Below, piece by piece: positions 25,701 through 34,088 of a stretch of DNA of 61,126 nucleotides. The stretch is from Microbispora amethystogenes. GTDB lineage: Bacteria > Actinomycetota > Actinomycetes > Streptosporangiales > Streptosporangiaceae. A program made the translations under genes and the position numbers. Numbering within the stretch: position 1 is the first letter of the stretch; each line of letters opens with the position of its first letter. The notes below the pieces were generated by a model that saw nothing but the letters and a program-made list of their open reading frames with translations, was not told where the DNA came from and did not search any database. Location: NCBI RefSeq assembly GCF_016863015.1, contig NZ_BOOB01000064.1, forward strand, positions 1 to 61,126, given 5' to 3'.

Positions 25701-27747
25701 TACCGAGACAGATGAGGGCGACGTATTCTTTCGAATTCTCGGCCCCTTTCAGGTGAGTGTGGGAAATACGGTCGTCAAGCTCGCCAAGAACAGGCAGCTG
25801 ACCGTTCTCGCGCTTCTGGCGACCGAAGCGAACAAGATCGTGTCGGTGGGGAGAATCATCGACGCGGTCTGGGGGGACTCCTCGCCGATCACGGCGGACA
25901 AGCAGATCCAGACCTGTGTGTGGCGGCTGCGTTCCGTCTTCGAGGCGGCCGGCGCGCCCGCGAACATCATCGAGACCACGCAGGGGGGATACCGGCTGCG
26001 CCTGGGCGAGTCGGGCCTGGACGCGTGGCTGTTCGAGCGGGCCGTGGCCCGCGGGCGGAGCAGGGTGGAGGACGGTGATCTCGGCGGCGCGGCGGAGGAG
26101 TACCGCGCGGCCCTGTCGCTGTTCCGCGGCCAGCCGCTCGCGGAACTCGACAGCGCGGTGATCGAGGCGGTCGCCACCTACTGGGCCGAGCGCAGGCTGT
26201 CGGTGCTGGAGGAGTGCCTCGACCTCGAACTCGCCATGGGCAGGCACCGCGAGCTCGTGGGCGAGCTGCGGCTGCTCGTGGAGGAGCACCCGCTGCGCGA
26301 GCATCTGCGCGCCAAGCTCATGACGGCGCTGTACCTGTCCGACCGGCGCGCGGACGCGCTGGCGGTGTACCGCGCCGGCCGTACCGCACTGGTCAACAAC
26401 CTCGGCCTCGACCCCTGCGCGCGCCTGCAGGACCTGCACCGCCGGATCATCGCCGGGCAGCCCGTCCCCTCGCCGTTCCCGCAGCGCGCCCGGCACGCGG
26501 CGAAGATCCCCGCCCAGCTGCCCGCCGGCGTCGGCGACTTCACCGGCAGGCTCGACCAGGTCGAGTGGCTGTGCCGGGAGCTCAACCAGGACCGGACCGA
26601 CCGGCCGCGGGTCATCGCCCTGGTGGGCCGCGGCGGCGTGGGCAAGACGGCGCTGGCCGTCCACGCGGCGCACAAGGTGCGCGACCACTACCCGGACGGG
26701 CAGATCCACGCCAACCTGCGCGGCAGCACCGAACCCCGGCAGGCGGCCGACGTGCTCGCGGAGTTCCTGCACGCGCTGGGGGTGCCGCAGCGGAGCGTGC
26801 CGCCGGACCTGTCCGGCCGCGCGACGCTGTTCCGCAGCGTGAGCGCCGGGCGCCGCCTGCTCATCCTGCTGGACGACGTGGCCGACTACGAGCAGATCGA
26901 GCCGCTGCTGCCCGGCGACCGGGGGAGCGTGGTGCTGTGCACCAGCCAGCCCAGCATGATCCAGGCGCCCGGCGTCGCGATGCGCCGCGTCGACGGGCTC
27001 ACCACCGCCGAGGGCGTGCAGCTGCTCGCCCAGCTCGTGGGGGCGGAGCGCGTCGCCCAGGAGCCGGAGAGCGCCCGGCTGGTCGTCGAACGCTGCGGGC
27101 ACCTGCCGCTGGCGATCCGGGCCGCCGCCGCCCGCCTCAACGCCCGCCCGGCCTACCGGCTCGACCGGTTCGTCGACCGCCTGTCGGACGAGGACCGCAG
27201 GATCACCGAGCTGACCTACGGCTCCCTGGACACCGGCGCGCGGCTCGTCGCCTCGGCGGAACGGCTGCCCGACGTGGCCCGCACGCTGTGGCTGCTGCTG
27301 AGTGTCATGAACCTGACGCACGTGTCGGCCTGGGCGGCGGCCGCGGTCGCCGACCTGTCGGAGGACGAGGCGCAGCGGCTGCTCGACCTCCTGGTCGACC
27401 ACCAGGTGCTCGACGTGGTCAGCGAGGACGGCCTTGGCGGCTCCCGCTACGAGTTCCACTCGCTGGTGCGGATCCGGGCCCGCGCGCTCGCGACCGCGGA
27501 GCTGGACGCGACGACCCGCGCCAAGGCCCGCGACCGGCTCCTCGACGTGTTCTCGTGGCTGGAGGAGCACGCGCGGGTGGCCCTCCGATCGCCCCGCAAC
27601 GGGCTGACGCGCCCCGCGCCGGCCTCCGTGCTGCGCATCGGCCGGACCATCATCCGCGACATCACGCAGTACGCCGACGTGTGGCTCGCGCAGGAGCGGC
27701 CCAACCTCGCGGAGCTCCGCGAGCCGCTCGTCGCGACGAGCGTGTGA
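25684..27747 (+). CDS. SARP-type activator with BTAD and NB-ARC domains
   Basis: A 687-aa AfsR/DnrI-like regulator. An OmpR-type winged helix (~15-105) contains FRILGPFQV and QLTVLALLATEANKIVS. A bacterial transcriptional activator domain (~110-255, ending VNNLGLDPCARLQDLHRRI) follows. The NB-ARC NTPase has P-loop VGRGGVGKTALAV (~315) and LLILLDDV (Walker B). The C-terminal TPR region of full AfsR proteins is absent. SARPs are usually pathway-specific activators, so this is the prime candidate to switch on the adjacent operons. Confidence 0.88.
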   Translation: MGPECNTETDEGDVFFRILGPFQVSVGNTVVKLAKNRQLTVLALLATEANKIVSVGRIIDAVWGDSSPITADKQIQTCVWRLRSVFEAAGAPANIIETTQGGYRLRLGESGLDAWLFERAVARGRSRVEDGDLGGAAEEYRAALSLFRGQPLAELDSAVIEAVATYWAERRLSVLEECLDLELAMGRHRELVGELRLLVEEHPLREHLRAKLMTALYLSDRRADALAVYRAGRTALVNNLGLDPCARLQDLHRRIIAGQPVPSPFPQRARHAAKIPAQLPAGVGDFTGRLDQVEWLCRELNQDRTDRPRVIALVGRGGVGKTALAVHAAHKVRDHYPDGQIHANLRGSTEPRQAADVLAEFLHALGVPQRSVPPDLSGRATLFRSVSAGRRLLILLDDVADYEQIEPLLPGDRGSVVLCTSQPSMIQAPGVAMRRVDGLTTAEGVQLLAQLVGAERVAQEPESARLVVERCGHLPLAIRAAAARLNARPAYRLDRFVDRLSDEDRRITELTYGSLDTGARLVASAERLPDVARTLWLLLSVMNLTHVSAWAAAAVADLSEDEAQRLLDLLVDHQVLDVVSEDGLGGSRYEFHSLVRIRARALATAELDATTRAKARDRLLDVFSWLEEHARVALRSPRNGLTRPAPASVLRIGRTIIRDITQYADVWLAQERPNLAELREPLVATSV

Positions 27748-27775
27748 TGTCACGGCCGACGACGACCCCGGCATG

Positions 27776-27796
27776 CCCGGCGGCAGAGCCGCCGGG
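27776..27796. terminator. Hairpin between convergent SARP and YjbR genes
   Basis: A perfect 9-bp stem CCCGGCGGC / GCCGCCGGG with a 3-nt AGA loop lies in the 60-bp gap between converging stop codons. There is no T tract, but the position favours a bidirectional terminator. Confidence 0.55.
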
Positions 27797-27807
27797 GCCG
27801 GGGAGGT

Positions 27808-28224
27808 TCAGCGGCCGGGCGGCGGGTCCAGCCGTTCGGCCAGCCTCCTGGGCGCCAGGTGGCGGTAGCTCTCGGCGAGCAACTCCGTCACCTCGGACCA
27901 GTCCACGTCCGCCTCGACGACCATGCCGACGATGTCGGGGAACCAGGGCGGCCGGAAGAACGGATGGCCGAGGCCGCCCAGGGCGGCCAGTTCCTCCCCG
28001 GACGACCGGAACGTCAGCACGACCGCCGGCCCGGGCGTGCCGGCCGCCCGCGCGTACGCGGGCGGCCGGCCGTCCTGGACCACAAGCACGTGGGCGAAGG
28101 TCTTCTTGCCCACCCGCCACCGGGTGCCCACCCACGCCTGCTCCTCGTATGCCTCGGGCAGACGCAGGCAGGCCTCCCGGAGGCGGGCCAGGATCTCGCC
28201 GGGAACCTCCGCCGTCAACGCCAC
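27808..28224 (-). CDS. YjbR/MmcQ-like (DUF419-type) small protein
   Basis: A 138-aa protein with the YjbR/CyaY-like pattern: EEQAWVGTRWRVGKKTFAHVL, then GGLGHPFFRPPW and WSEVTELLAESYRHLAPRRLAERL. Its start overlaps the LysK-like gene by 10 nt, so it is the last gene of the carrier-protein operon. The family is described as DNA-binding-like or MmcQ (mitomycin cluster) and has no firm biochemical role. The function here is unknown. Confidence 0.8.
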   Translation of the reverse strand: MALTAEVPGEILARLREACLRLPEAYEEQAWVGTRWRVGKKTFAHVLVVQDGRPPAYARAAGTPGPAVVLTFRSSGEELAALGGLGHPFFRPPWFPDIVGMVVEADVDWSEVTELLAESYRHLAPRRLAERLDPPPGR

Positions 28225-29318
28225 TCCGCCTGGGCGAGGATCCCGAGCGCCTCACGCAGGACCTCCACGGCCCTGCCGTACTCGACCAGGTCGATGTGCT
28301 CGCGATCGGTGTGGTCGAGGCTGGAGTCACCGGGACCGTAGACCGCCATGGGCACCTGCCAGCGGGGCTCCACGATGTTCAGGTCGGCGGTCCCGGTCTT
28401 CAGCTTGAGCTTCGGCCGCTCCCCCCGGCGCCGGATGCCGGCGCACAGCGCGCGTACGGCGGGTCCCGCGGGGTCCACCCGCACCGGCGGCGTCCGGTCG
28501 TCGACGTAGAGCGTCCCGTCGCGCGCGGCGTCCGTGACGAAGCGCTCGAAGGCCGACAGGTCGAACCCCGGCGGGGTGCGTACGGACACGGTCATCAGCG
28601 CCCGCTCGATCGTGCCGGTGATGTCGTTCAGCGTGGGGACGGGACGGTCGAAGGCCCGGTCGCCCGCCGCCACCACCTCGCAGTAGGAGTCGCAGTAGGA
28701 CCGGACCCGGTCCCAGAAGAGGGCCGCGGCCTCGGTGGCCTTCTCCTCCGGGCTGGCCGTGTGCACCGCCGGCCGGCTGACGTCGTAGCGCATCATGACG
28801 CGGCCCTTGTAGCCGATGCCGACGCCCGCCCAGCCGTTGGGCTCGCCGACGACGGCGACGTCCGGCCGGAAGGTCTCGGCGAGGTGCTGCGCGCCCTTCC
28901 CGAAGGTCTCCTCCTCGACGACCCCCGCCACCACCACCTGCATGCCGCGCAGGTCGGCCGCGGCGGCGGCCGCGATCATCGTGGCGAGCGGTCCCTTGGC
29001 GTCGACGGTGCCCCGCCCGTACAGGAGGGAGCCCTCCTGCCGGACCGGGATGTCGCCGGGCACGGTGTCCATGTGGCCCATCAGCATGATCATAGGCGCG
29101 TCGGGGTCGCCCCGCCTGCCGATCACGTTGCCCACCTCGTCGATATGGCTGCGAAAGCCCCACTCGGGCAGTTCGCGGGCGAGCAGGGAGGCCAGTTCGG
29201 CCTCCTCACCCGTCGTCGAGGGCACCTCCACCATGCGGCGGAGCAGGGACTCGGCCCTGCTCGTGGTGCCGCTGTTCGCAGTACCGCTGTTCGCACCGCT
29301 GGTCACGCTGCTGGTCAT
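28215..29318 (-). CDS. lysK: LysK-like M20 peptidase releasing the product from the amino-group carrier
   Basis: A 367-aa Zn-dependent M20 hydrolase: MLMGHMDTVPG (His, Asp ligands), GRGTVDAKGPLA, VVEEETFGKGAQH (EE), VGEPNGWAGVGIGYKGR and a C-terminal DHTDREH His. In AmCP pathways LysK cleaves the finished amino acid from the C-terminal Glu of LysW. The start is coupled to the kinase gene by an ATGA overlap. The N-terminal ~20 residues are a low-complexity S/G/T/N stretch absent from primary-metabolism LysK. Confidence 0.85.
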   Translation of the reverse strand: MTSSVTSGANSGTANSGTTSRAESLLRRMVEVPSTTGEEAELASLLARELPEWGFRSHIDEVGNVIGRRGDPDAPMIMLMGHMDTVPGDIPVRQEGSLLYGRGTVDAKGPLATMIAAAAAADLRGMQVVVAGVVEEETFGKGAQHLAETFRPDVAVVGEPNGWAGVGIGYKGRVMMRYDVSRPAVHTASPEEKATEAAALFWDRVRSYCDSYCEVVAAGDRAFDRPVPTLNDITGTIERALMTVSVRTPPGFDLSAFERFVTDAARDGTLYVDDRTPPVRVDPAGPAVRALCAGIRRRGERPKLKLKTGTADLNIVEPRWQVPMAVYGPGDSSLDHTDREHIDLVEYGRAVEVLREALGILAQAEWR

Positions 29319-30142
29319 GGCACTCCTTTGACGAGGGTGGTTCCTGCTCCCGCCCGCGCGGCGAGCACCGGCGAGGGACCGCGCCCGTCGCCGAGGACGA
29401 CGTGCGGCACTCCCGCCAGGCACGCCTCGCCCGCGGTCCGCAGTTTGACCTTCATGCGCCCGCCGGCCAGGTCGAGATATCCGGCGAGGTCCTCGCACGG
29501 AATCTCGGCCACCAGGCTGCCGGGGTCGCCGGGGTCCCGCAGGAGCCCCGGCACGTTGGACAGGATGACGAGCCAGTCGGCCTCCAGCGCGACCGCGAGA
29601 CGCGCGGCGAACCGGTCGGCGTCCACGTTGAGCAGCCCGGCGCCGGACTCCGGGTCCGCCTCCGGGTCGTACGCGGGCGGTGAGATCACCGGCACGTACC
29701 CCGCCGCGAGCAGGGTCCGCGGCAGGTGGGCGTCCACCGCCGAGATCCGCCCGGACAGGTCGTCGCGGACCACCCGCCGGACGCCGTCCACGACGACGTT
29801 CGCCGGAGGGGTCCGGCGGGCGGTGACCATCCCGCCGTCGGCTCCCGACAGGCCCACCGCGCGGACGCCGAGCCGGAGCAGCTCGGTCACCAGCGGGGGC
29901 TTCAGGCGGCCGAGCATGCCGAGGACGAGCACGTCGAGCGCCGCCGCGTCGGTGTACCGGCTGCGGCGCCCGCCGGACGCGGTCAGGTACCGCTTCGGGC
30001 GGCCGAGTTCGTCCGCGAGCCGGTCGGCCTCGGCGCCGCCGCCGTGGACCACGACGACGCTGTCGCCGCGGTCCACCAGCGCGCGGATGTCGGCGCACGC
30101 CCGGGACATGTCCGCGCCGAGCGACCCGCCGACCTTGATCAC
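29315..30142 (-). CDS. lysZ: LysZ-like carrier-protein gamma-carboxyl kinase
   Basis: A 275-aa amino-acid-kinase-family protein like ArgB/LysZ. It contains VIKVGGSLG at the start, VVVVHGGGAEADRLADELG, GLSGADGGMVTARR, VNVDADRFAARLAVAL and GGRMKVKLRTAGEA. It should phosphorylate the side-chain carboxylate of the amino acid bound to LysW. GTG at 30142 gives the normal ArgB-type N-terminus; the 19-nt gap to the LysY-like stop is the least compact junction of this operon. Confidence 0.85.
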   Translation of the reverse strand: MIKVGGSLGADMSRACADIRALVDRGDSVVVVHGGGAEADRLADELGRPKRYLTASGGRRSRYTDAAALDVLVLGMLGRLKPPLVTELLRLGVRAVGLSGADGGMVTARRTPPANVVVDGVRRVVRDDLSGRISAVDAHLPRTLLAAGYVPVISPPAYDPEADPESGAGLLNVDADRFAARLAVALEADWLVILSNVPGLLRDPGDPGSLVAEIPCEDLAGYLDLAGGRMKVKLRTAGEACLAGVPHVVLGDGRGPSPVLAARAGAGTTLVKGVP

Positions 30143-30161
30143 GTACCGTTCCGACCGGGTG

Positions 30162-31184
30162 TCAGATGGGATGGAGCCCGACGAAGTCGAGTCCTGCGGT
30201 CTCCTCCCAGTCAGCGGCGATGTTGAGGCACTGGACGGCATTTCCGGCACCTCCCTTCACCAGGTTGTCCAGTGCGGCCACCACCACCAGGTGGTCGCCG
30301 CCGGGGGCGAGGGCCAGCCCGATGTCGCAGAAGTTGCTGCCGGAGAGGATCTTCGGTTCCGGCATGCGGTGCAGCGCCGAGCGTTCCCTGATCACGCGGA
30401 CGAACGGCTCCTCGCCGTACGCCTTGCGGTAGACGGCCCACAGTTCGCGTTCGGTGACCGTGCGGGAGGGGGTGACGTGGCAGGCGACCTGCACCCCGCG
30501 CACCGCCTCCACGGCGGTCACCGACATGTGGGCCGTGATCCCGCACGCCTGCTCGATCTCCGCGGTGTGGCGGTGCCCGTGGGGCTTGGCCATCCGCATC
30601 GCGCCGCTGCGCTCGGGATGGTGGCTGCCCTCGTCGGGCGTCCGTCCGCCGCCGCTGGAGCCCGTACGGGCGTCGACGACGACCGGGCCGCCGATCAGCC
30701 CCTCGGCCGCCAGCGGGTGCAGCGCGAGGATCGCCGCGTTGGCCATGCAGCCGGCCACCGCGATGTGGGTGGCGCCGCGCAGCCCGTCCCGGTTGAGCTC
30801 GGGGATGCCGGGCTGGAAGCGGGCCAGCCAGGCGGGGTCGGGCGGCGGCCCGGGGTAGAAGCGCGCCCGCCTCGCCGGGTCGTGGATCCGGAAGTCCGCG
30901 CTGAGGTCCACGACCGTCGGCGCGAGCCCCGACCAGCGTTCGACGGAGCGCATCGACGTGCCGTGCGGGGTCGCGAGGAAGACGACGTCGCAGGGCGACA
31001 GGTCCTCCTCACGGGTGAAGCACAGGTCGGTCTGGCCGCGCAGGTTCGGGTGGGAGACCCGCAGGGGGCGCCCGGCCTGCCGTTCCGAGGTGACCTGTGC
31101 CAGTTCGATGTGCGGATGACGCAGCAGCAGCCGGACGATCTCACCGCCGATGTAGCCGCTGCCGCCGACGACGGCGGCCCTCAT
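30162..31184 (-). CDS. lysY: LysY-like carrier-bound acyl-phosphate reductase
   Basis: A 340-aa ArgC/LysY-family NAD(P)H reductase: VVGGSGYIGGEIVRLLLRHP (cofactor), ATPHGTSM, catalytic Cys in VAGCMANAA and RTGSSGGGR. HGHRHTAEIEQ near residue 200 holds the conserved His. It reduces the carrier-bound acyl phosphate to the semialdehyde, the aldehyde a transketolase could then extend. ATG at 31184 overlaps the LysX-like stop (ATGA). Confidence 0.88.
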   Translation of the reverse strand: MRAAVVGGSGYIGGEIVRLLLRHPHIELAQVTSERQAGRPLRVSHPNLRGQTDLCFTREEDLSPCDVVFLATPHGTSMRSVERWSGLAPTVVDLSADFRIHDPARRARFYPGPPPDPAWLARFQPGIPELNRDGLRGATHIAVAGCMANAAILALHPLAAEGLIGGPVVVDARTGSSGGGRTPDEGSHHPERSGAMRMAKPHGHRHTAEIEQACGITAHMSVTAVEAVRGVQVACHVTPSRTVTERELWAVYRKAYGEEPFVRVIRERSALHRMPEPKILSGSNFCDIGLALAPGGDHLVVVAALDNLVKGGAGNAVQCLNIAADWEETAGLDFVGLHPI

Positions 31185-32050
31185 CGTGCCAGCGCTCCGA
31201 GGACGTGGCCGACGACGAGGTCGGCCAGATCCACCTCGGTCGCCTGGATGAGCCCGTGGAACTCCATGGTGTGGTTCACCTCGGTGACGAGCAGTTCCCC
31301 GGTGGAGCGCTCGATCAGGTCCACCGCGAGCATGCCGCCGCCGACCGCCTGGGCCGCCCGCAGTGAGAGCTTCACCAGGTCGTCGGTGAGAGCGCACCGC
31401 TCCGTGGACGCGCCGCGGGCGGTGTTGGTGATCCAGTGGCCGGACCGGCGGTAGACCGCGGCCACCACCTCGTCGCCGAGCACGATCACCCTGAGGTCGC
31501 GGCCCGGCTTGTCGATGTACTCCTGCACGTAGAAGACCGAGTGCACCGGCGAGCGCAGCGACTGCTTGTGCTCGATCAGCGCCTCGGCCGCGTCGCGGTC
31601 GTTGACCTTGGCCAGCAGCCGGCCCCACGATCCGACGGCCGGTTTGACCACGGCCGGGTAGCCGATGCGTTCGATGGCCTCCAGTGCGGCGTCGGGAGTG
31701 AGCGCGACGACCGTCTCCGGTGTCGGTATCCCGGCGCCGGCCAGCGCCAGCGAGGTGAGGATCTTGTCGCCGCACGTCTCGATCACGGCGCTGGAGTTGA
31801 AGACCGGGAGGTTCCCGGCCTCGAAGAGGCGCGCCGCGTACAGACTGCGCGTGTGGGACATGCTCCGGTTGAGCACGCCCCGGTAGCGGCCCGCGACGGG
31901 CGCGCCGAGGTCGCCGATCACCCGGCGCTCGTCGATCTGCTCGTACGGCTCGCCGCGCCGTTCGAGGGCCTCGAAGATCAAGCGTTCCTCGAGGCGCGTG
32001 CGGGTGGTCAGGACGGCGAGCGGACCGTCCTGACCAGCGCTGATTGTCAC
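31181..32050 (-). CDS. lysX: LysX-like ATP-grasp ligase
   Basis: A 289-aa RimK-type ATP-grasp enzyme. PAVVKPAVGSWGRLLAKV binds ATP, and WITNTARGAST matches the LysX N-[TA]-type substrate loop. EVNHTMEFHG carries the Mg ligands. LysX attaches the alpha-amino group of the substrate (glutamate in the DADH pathway, aminoadipate in lysine synthesis) to the C-terminal Glu of LysW. The gene directly follows lysW (gap 3 bp) and has a GTG start. Confidence 0.9.
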   Translation of the reverse strand: MTISAGQDGPLAVLTTRTRLEERLIFEALERRGEPYEQIDERRVIGDLGAPVAGRYRGVLNRSMSHTRSLYAARLFEAGNLPVFNSSAVIETCGDKILTSLALAGAGIPTPETVVALTPDAALEAIERIGYPAVVKPAVGSWGRLLAKVNDRDAAEALIEHKQSLRSPVHSVFYVQEYIDKPGRDLRVIVLGDEVVAAVYRRSGHWITNTARGASTERCALTDDLVKLSLRAAQAVGGGMLAVDLIERSTGELLVTEVNHTMEFHGLIQATEVDLADLVVGHVLGALAR

Positions 32051-32053
32051 GTT

Positions 32054-32230
32054 CTACTCCCCGAAGTCTTCCTCGATCTCCGGCGCGAGCGCGAACTCGG
32101 CGGGGTCGAGGCCGATGACCTCGAGCTCCGCCTGGCAGGCCGGGCATACGACGATGGACGTCACCCGCAGGTCCGAGGACGTGGGTACGGCCTCGGTGCA
32201 GTCGGGACAGGTGCTCACTGCGACGGTCAT
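32054..32230 (-). CDS. lysW: LysW-type amino-group carrier protein (AmCP)
   Basis: A 58-aa acidic zinc protein: CPDC (residues ~8-11) and CPAC (~29-32) ligands and the C-terminal EEDFGE. The last Glu side-chain carboxylate carries the substrate. Primary-metabolism LysW ends EDWGE; here Trp is Phe. Its placement between transketolase genes and LysX, rather than lysine genes, marks a secondary-metabolism carrier of the type described for vazabitide A (Vzb22-like). The start overlaps the transketolase stop (ATGA). Confidence 0.92.
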   Translation of the reverse strand: MTVAVSTCPDCTEAVPTSSDLRVTSIVVCPACQAELEVIGLDPAEFALAPEIEEDFGE

Positions 32231-33240
32231 GGAGACTCTCCTTGTTCGGTGCTGGTGCGAACATCCGGACGACCGCGCAGGACGGACTCGGCCGCGCGGA
32301 CCACGTGGTCCCGCGACACGCCGCACTGCGCGAGCTGTTCCTCGTGACTGCCGGGCCGGGAGCAGAACGCGTCGCCGACGCCCACGCGCACCACCCGCGC
32401 CGGGTGGTGCTCGGCCAGGGTTTCCGCGACCGCGCCGCCGAGCCCGCCGAGCACGGAGTGGTCCTCGACGGTCACGACGCCCGCGGTCGTCTCCGCCGCC
32501 TCCACCAGGGCGGCGACGTCGAGCGGTTTGATCGTGTGCATGTTGAGCACGCACGCCTCGATCCCCGCCGCGGCGAGCCGGCGCGCCGCGTCGAGCGCGA
32601 ACCGTACGGGAAGGGCGCCCGCGGCCACGATCGTCACGTCGCCGCCCGCGCGCAGCCGTACCGCCCGGCCCACGGTGAAGCCGTCGTCGCCGGCGTGGAC
32701 CGGAGGCGTCGGGTTGCGGCCGAGCCTGATGTAGACCGGCCCCGGCAGGTAGGCCGCGGCCCGGACCATGCGGACGGTCTCCGCGGGGTCCGCGGGCGTC
32801 ATCACGGTCATGTTCGGCAGGCCCCGCATGATCGCGAGGTCCTGCTGGGCGTGGTGCGTGGGGCCGAGGTGGGCGGCGGACAGCCCGGAGTGCGTGCCGA
32901 CGATCCGCACCGGAAGCGCGTGGTAGGCGACGTCGATCTTGACTTGTTCCAGGGCCCGCGCCGAGGCGAAGGCCGCCATCGTGTTGACGAACGGAAGGAC
33001 GCCGGTGCTCGCCACCGCCGCCGCGACGGTGATCAGGTTGGCCTCGGCGATGCCCAGGTCGACGTACTGGCCCGGCAGTTCCGCCTCGAACTGCCGTTCC
33101 AGCCCGCCCATGTCGGAGTCGAGGCACCAGACGCGGCCGTCCGCCCGGGCCAGCTCCAGCAGTGTGGCCCGGTAGGCGGCGCGGTCGGAGTCGGGCGCCG
33201 GCGCCCGGGCCGGGGCGCCGCGCTCGCGCGTGGTGGTCAT
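32227..33240 (-). CDS. Transketolase, C-terminal subunit
   Basis: A 337-aa protein with the pyrimidine-binding and C-terminal transketolase domains. It carries the Glu-bearing YVDLGIAEANLITVAAAVAS (catalytic Glu), GTHSGLSAAHLGPTHHAQQD and VTVEDHSVLGGLGGAVAE. It pairs with the next upstream gene as a split transketolase. In the DADH pathway such an enzyme adds a two-carbon ketol unit to the carrier-bound semialdehyde. ATGA overlaps at both ends show tight coupling. Confidence 0.88.
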   Translation of the reverse strand: MTTTRERGAPARAPAPDSDRAAYRATLLELARADGRVWCLDSDMGGLERQFEAELPGQYVDLGIAEANLITVAAAVASTGVLPFVNTMAAFASARALEQVKIDVAYHALPVRIVGTHSGLSAAHLGPTHHAQQDLAIMRGLPNMTVMTPADPAETVRMVRAAAYLPGPVYIRLGRNPTPPVHAGDDGFTVGRAVRLRAGGDVTIVAAGALPVRFALDAARRLAAAGIEACVLNMHTIKPLDVAALVEAAETTAGVVTVEDHSVLGGLGGAVAETLAEHHPARVVRVGVGDAFCSRPGSHEEQLAQCGVSRDHVVRAAESVLRGRPDVRTSTEQGESP

Positions 33241-34088
33241 GCCGCGGCTCGCAGCGCGGCCAGGGCCCGCTGGTACGCGTCGGGGCCGAGCTTGGCGAAG
33301 TGACTCTGCTTGCGGTGCTCCAGGTGGCGCACCCCCCGGCCCTTCACGGTGTCGGCGATCAGCACGGCCGGGCCTCCCGGCACGGGCGGGGTGCGCAGGG
33401 CGGGCACCAGTTCGGCGAAGTCGTGCCCGTCGGCGTGCGACACCTGCCAGCCGAACGCGCGCCACCGGTCGGCCAGTGGCTCCAGCCGCATCCGGTCCTC
33501 CGTGGAGCCGTTGATCTGCAGCCGGTTGCGGTCGACCACGGCGGTGAGGTTGTCGAGCCGGTAGTGCGCCGCCGACATCGCGGCCTCCCACACCGTGCCC
33601 TCCTGCAGTTCGCCGTCGCCGAGCAGGACGAACACGCGGTTGGCGCGCCCGGCCCGCTTGGCCGCGAGCGCCAGGCCGACGGCGAGGGACAGGCCGTGGC
33701 CGAGCGACCCGGTGGCGAACTCCACCCCCGGGACCGCGGGGGTGGGGTGGGCCATGAGCCTGCCGTCCGGGTGGCCGTAGCTCGCCAGCTCCGACGGCGG
33801 GAAGAAGCCGCGCTCGGCGAGCGTGGAGTAGAGCGCGGCGCTGGCGTGGCCCTTGCTCAGCACGAAGTAGTCGCGCCCGGACCAGCCGGGCTCGTGCGGG
33901 CGCACCCGCATGACCTCGAAGTACAGCGCGACGAGGATGTCCGCGGCCGACAGCGACCCCCCTATGTGGGTGCCGACGGCCCCGGCGCCGATGGCCAGCA
34001 CGTGCTCCCGCACCGCCAGGGCGGTGCGGGACAACGCGGCCGGGTCGACGGCGCCCTCAGGGCTCCGCGCGACGGTCTCGACGGTCAT
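33237..34088 (-). CDS. Transketolase, N-terminal (ThDP/Mg-binding) subunit
   Basis: A 283-aa protein: VGTHIGGSLSAADILVALY, YFVLSKGHASAALYS, FATGSLGHGLSLAVGLALA. The ThDP motif is GDGELQEGTVWEAAMSAAHYRLDNLTAVVDRN (GDG ... N). It functions with the downstream C-terminal subunit. The substrate set is inferred from the surrounding LysW/X/Y/Z genes. Confidence 0.9.
   Translation of the reverse strand: MTVETVARSPEGAVDPAALSRTALAVREHVLAIGAGAVGTHIGGSLSAADILVALYFEVMRVRPHEPGWSGRDYFVLSKGHASAALYSTLAERGFFPPSELASYGHPDGRLMAHPTPAVPGVEFATGSLGHGLSLAVGLALAAKRAGRANRVFVLLGDGELQEGTVWEAAMSAAHYRLDNLTAVVDRNRLQINGSTEDRMRLEPLADRWRAFGWQVSHADGHDFAELVPALRTPPVPGGPAVLIADTVKGRGVRHLEHRKQSHFAKLGPDAYQRALAALRAAA

Noticed and set aside
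26214..31454. A 1746-codon plus-strand frame crossing the SARP gene and the AmCP operon.
   Set aside because: It reads across genes of both strands with a Pro/Arg/Ala-rich product, typical of antisense frames in high-GC DNA.
28215..32230. Primary lysine or arginine biosynthesis.
   Set aside because: Only the LysW/X/Y/Z/K part is present; homocitrate, argJ/argF-like and other pathway genes are absent, while transketolase and DegT genes are interleaved.
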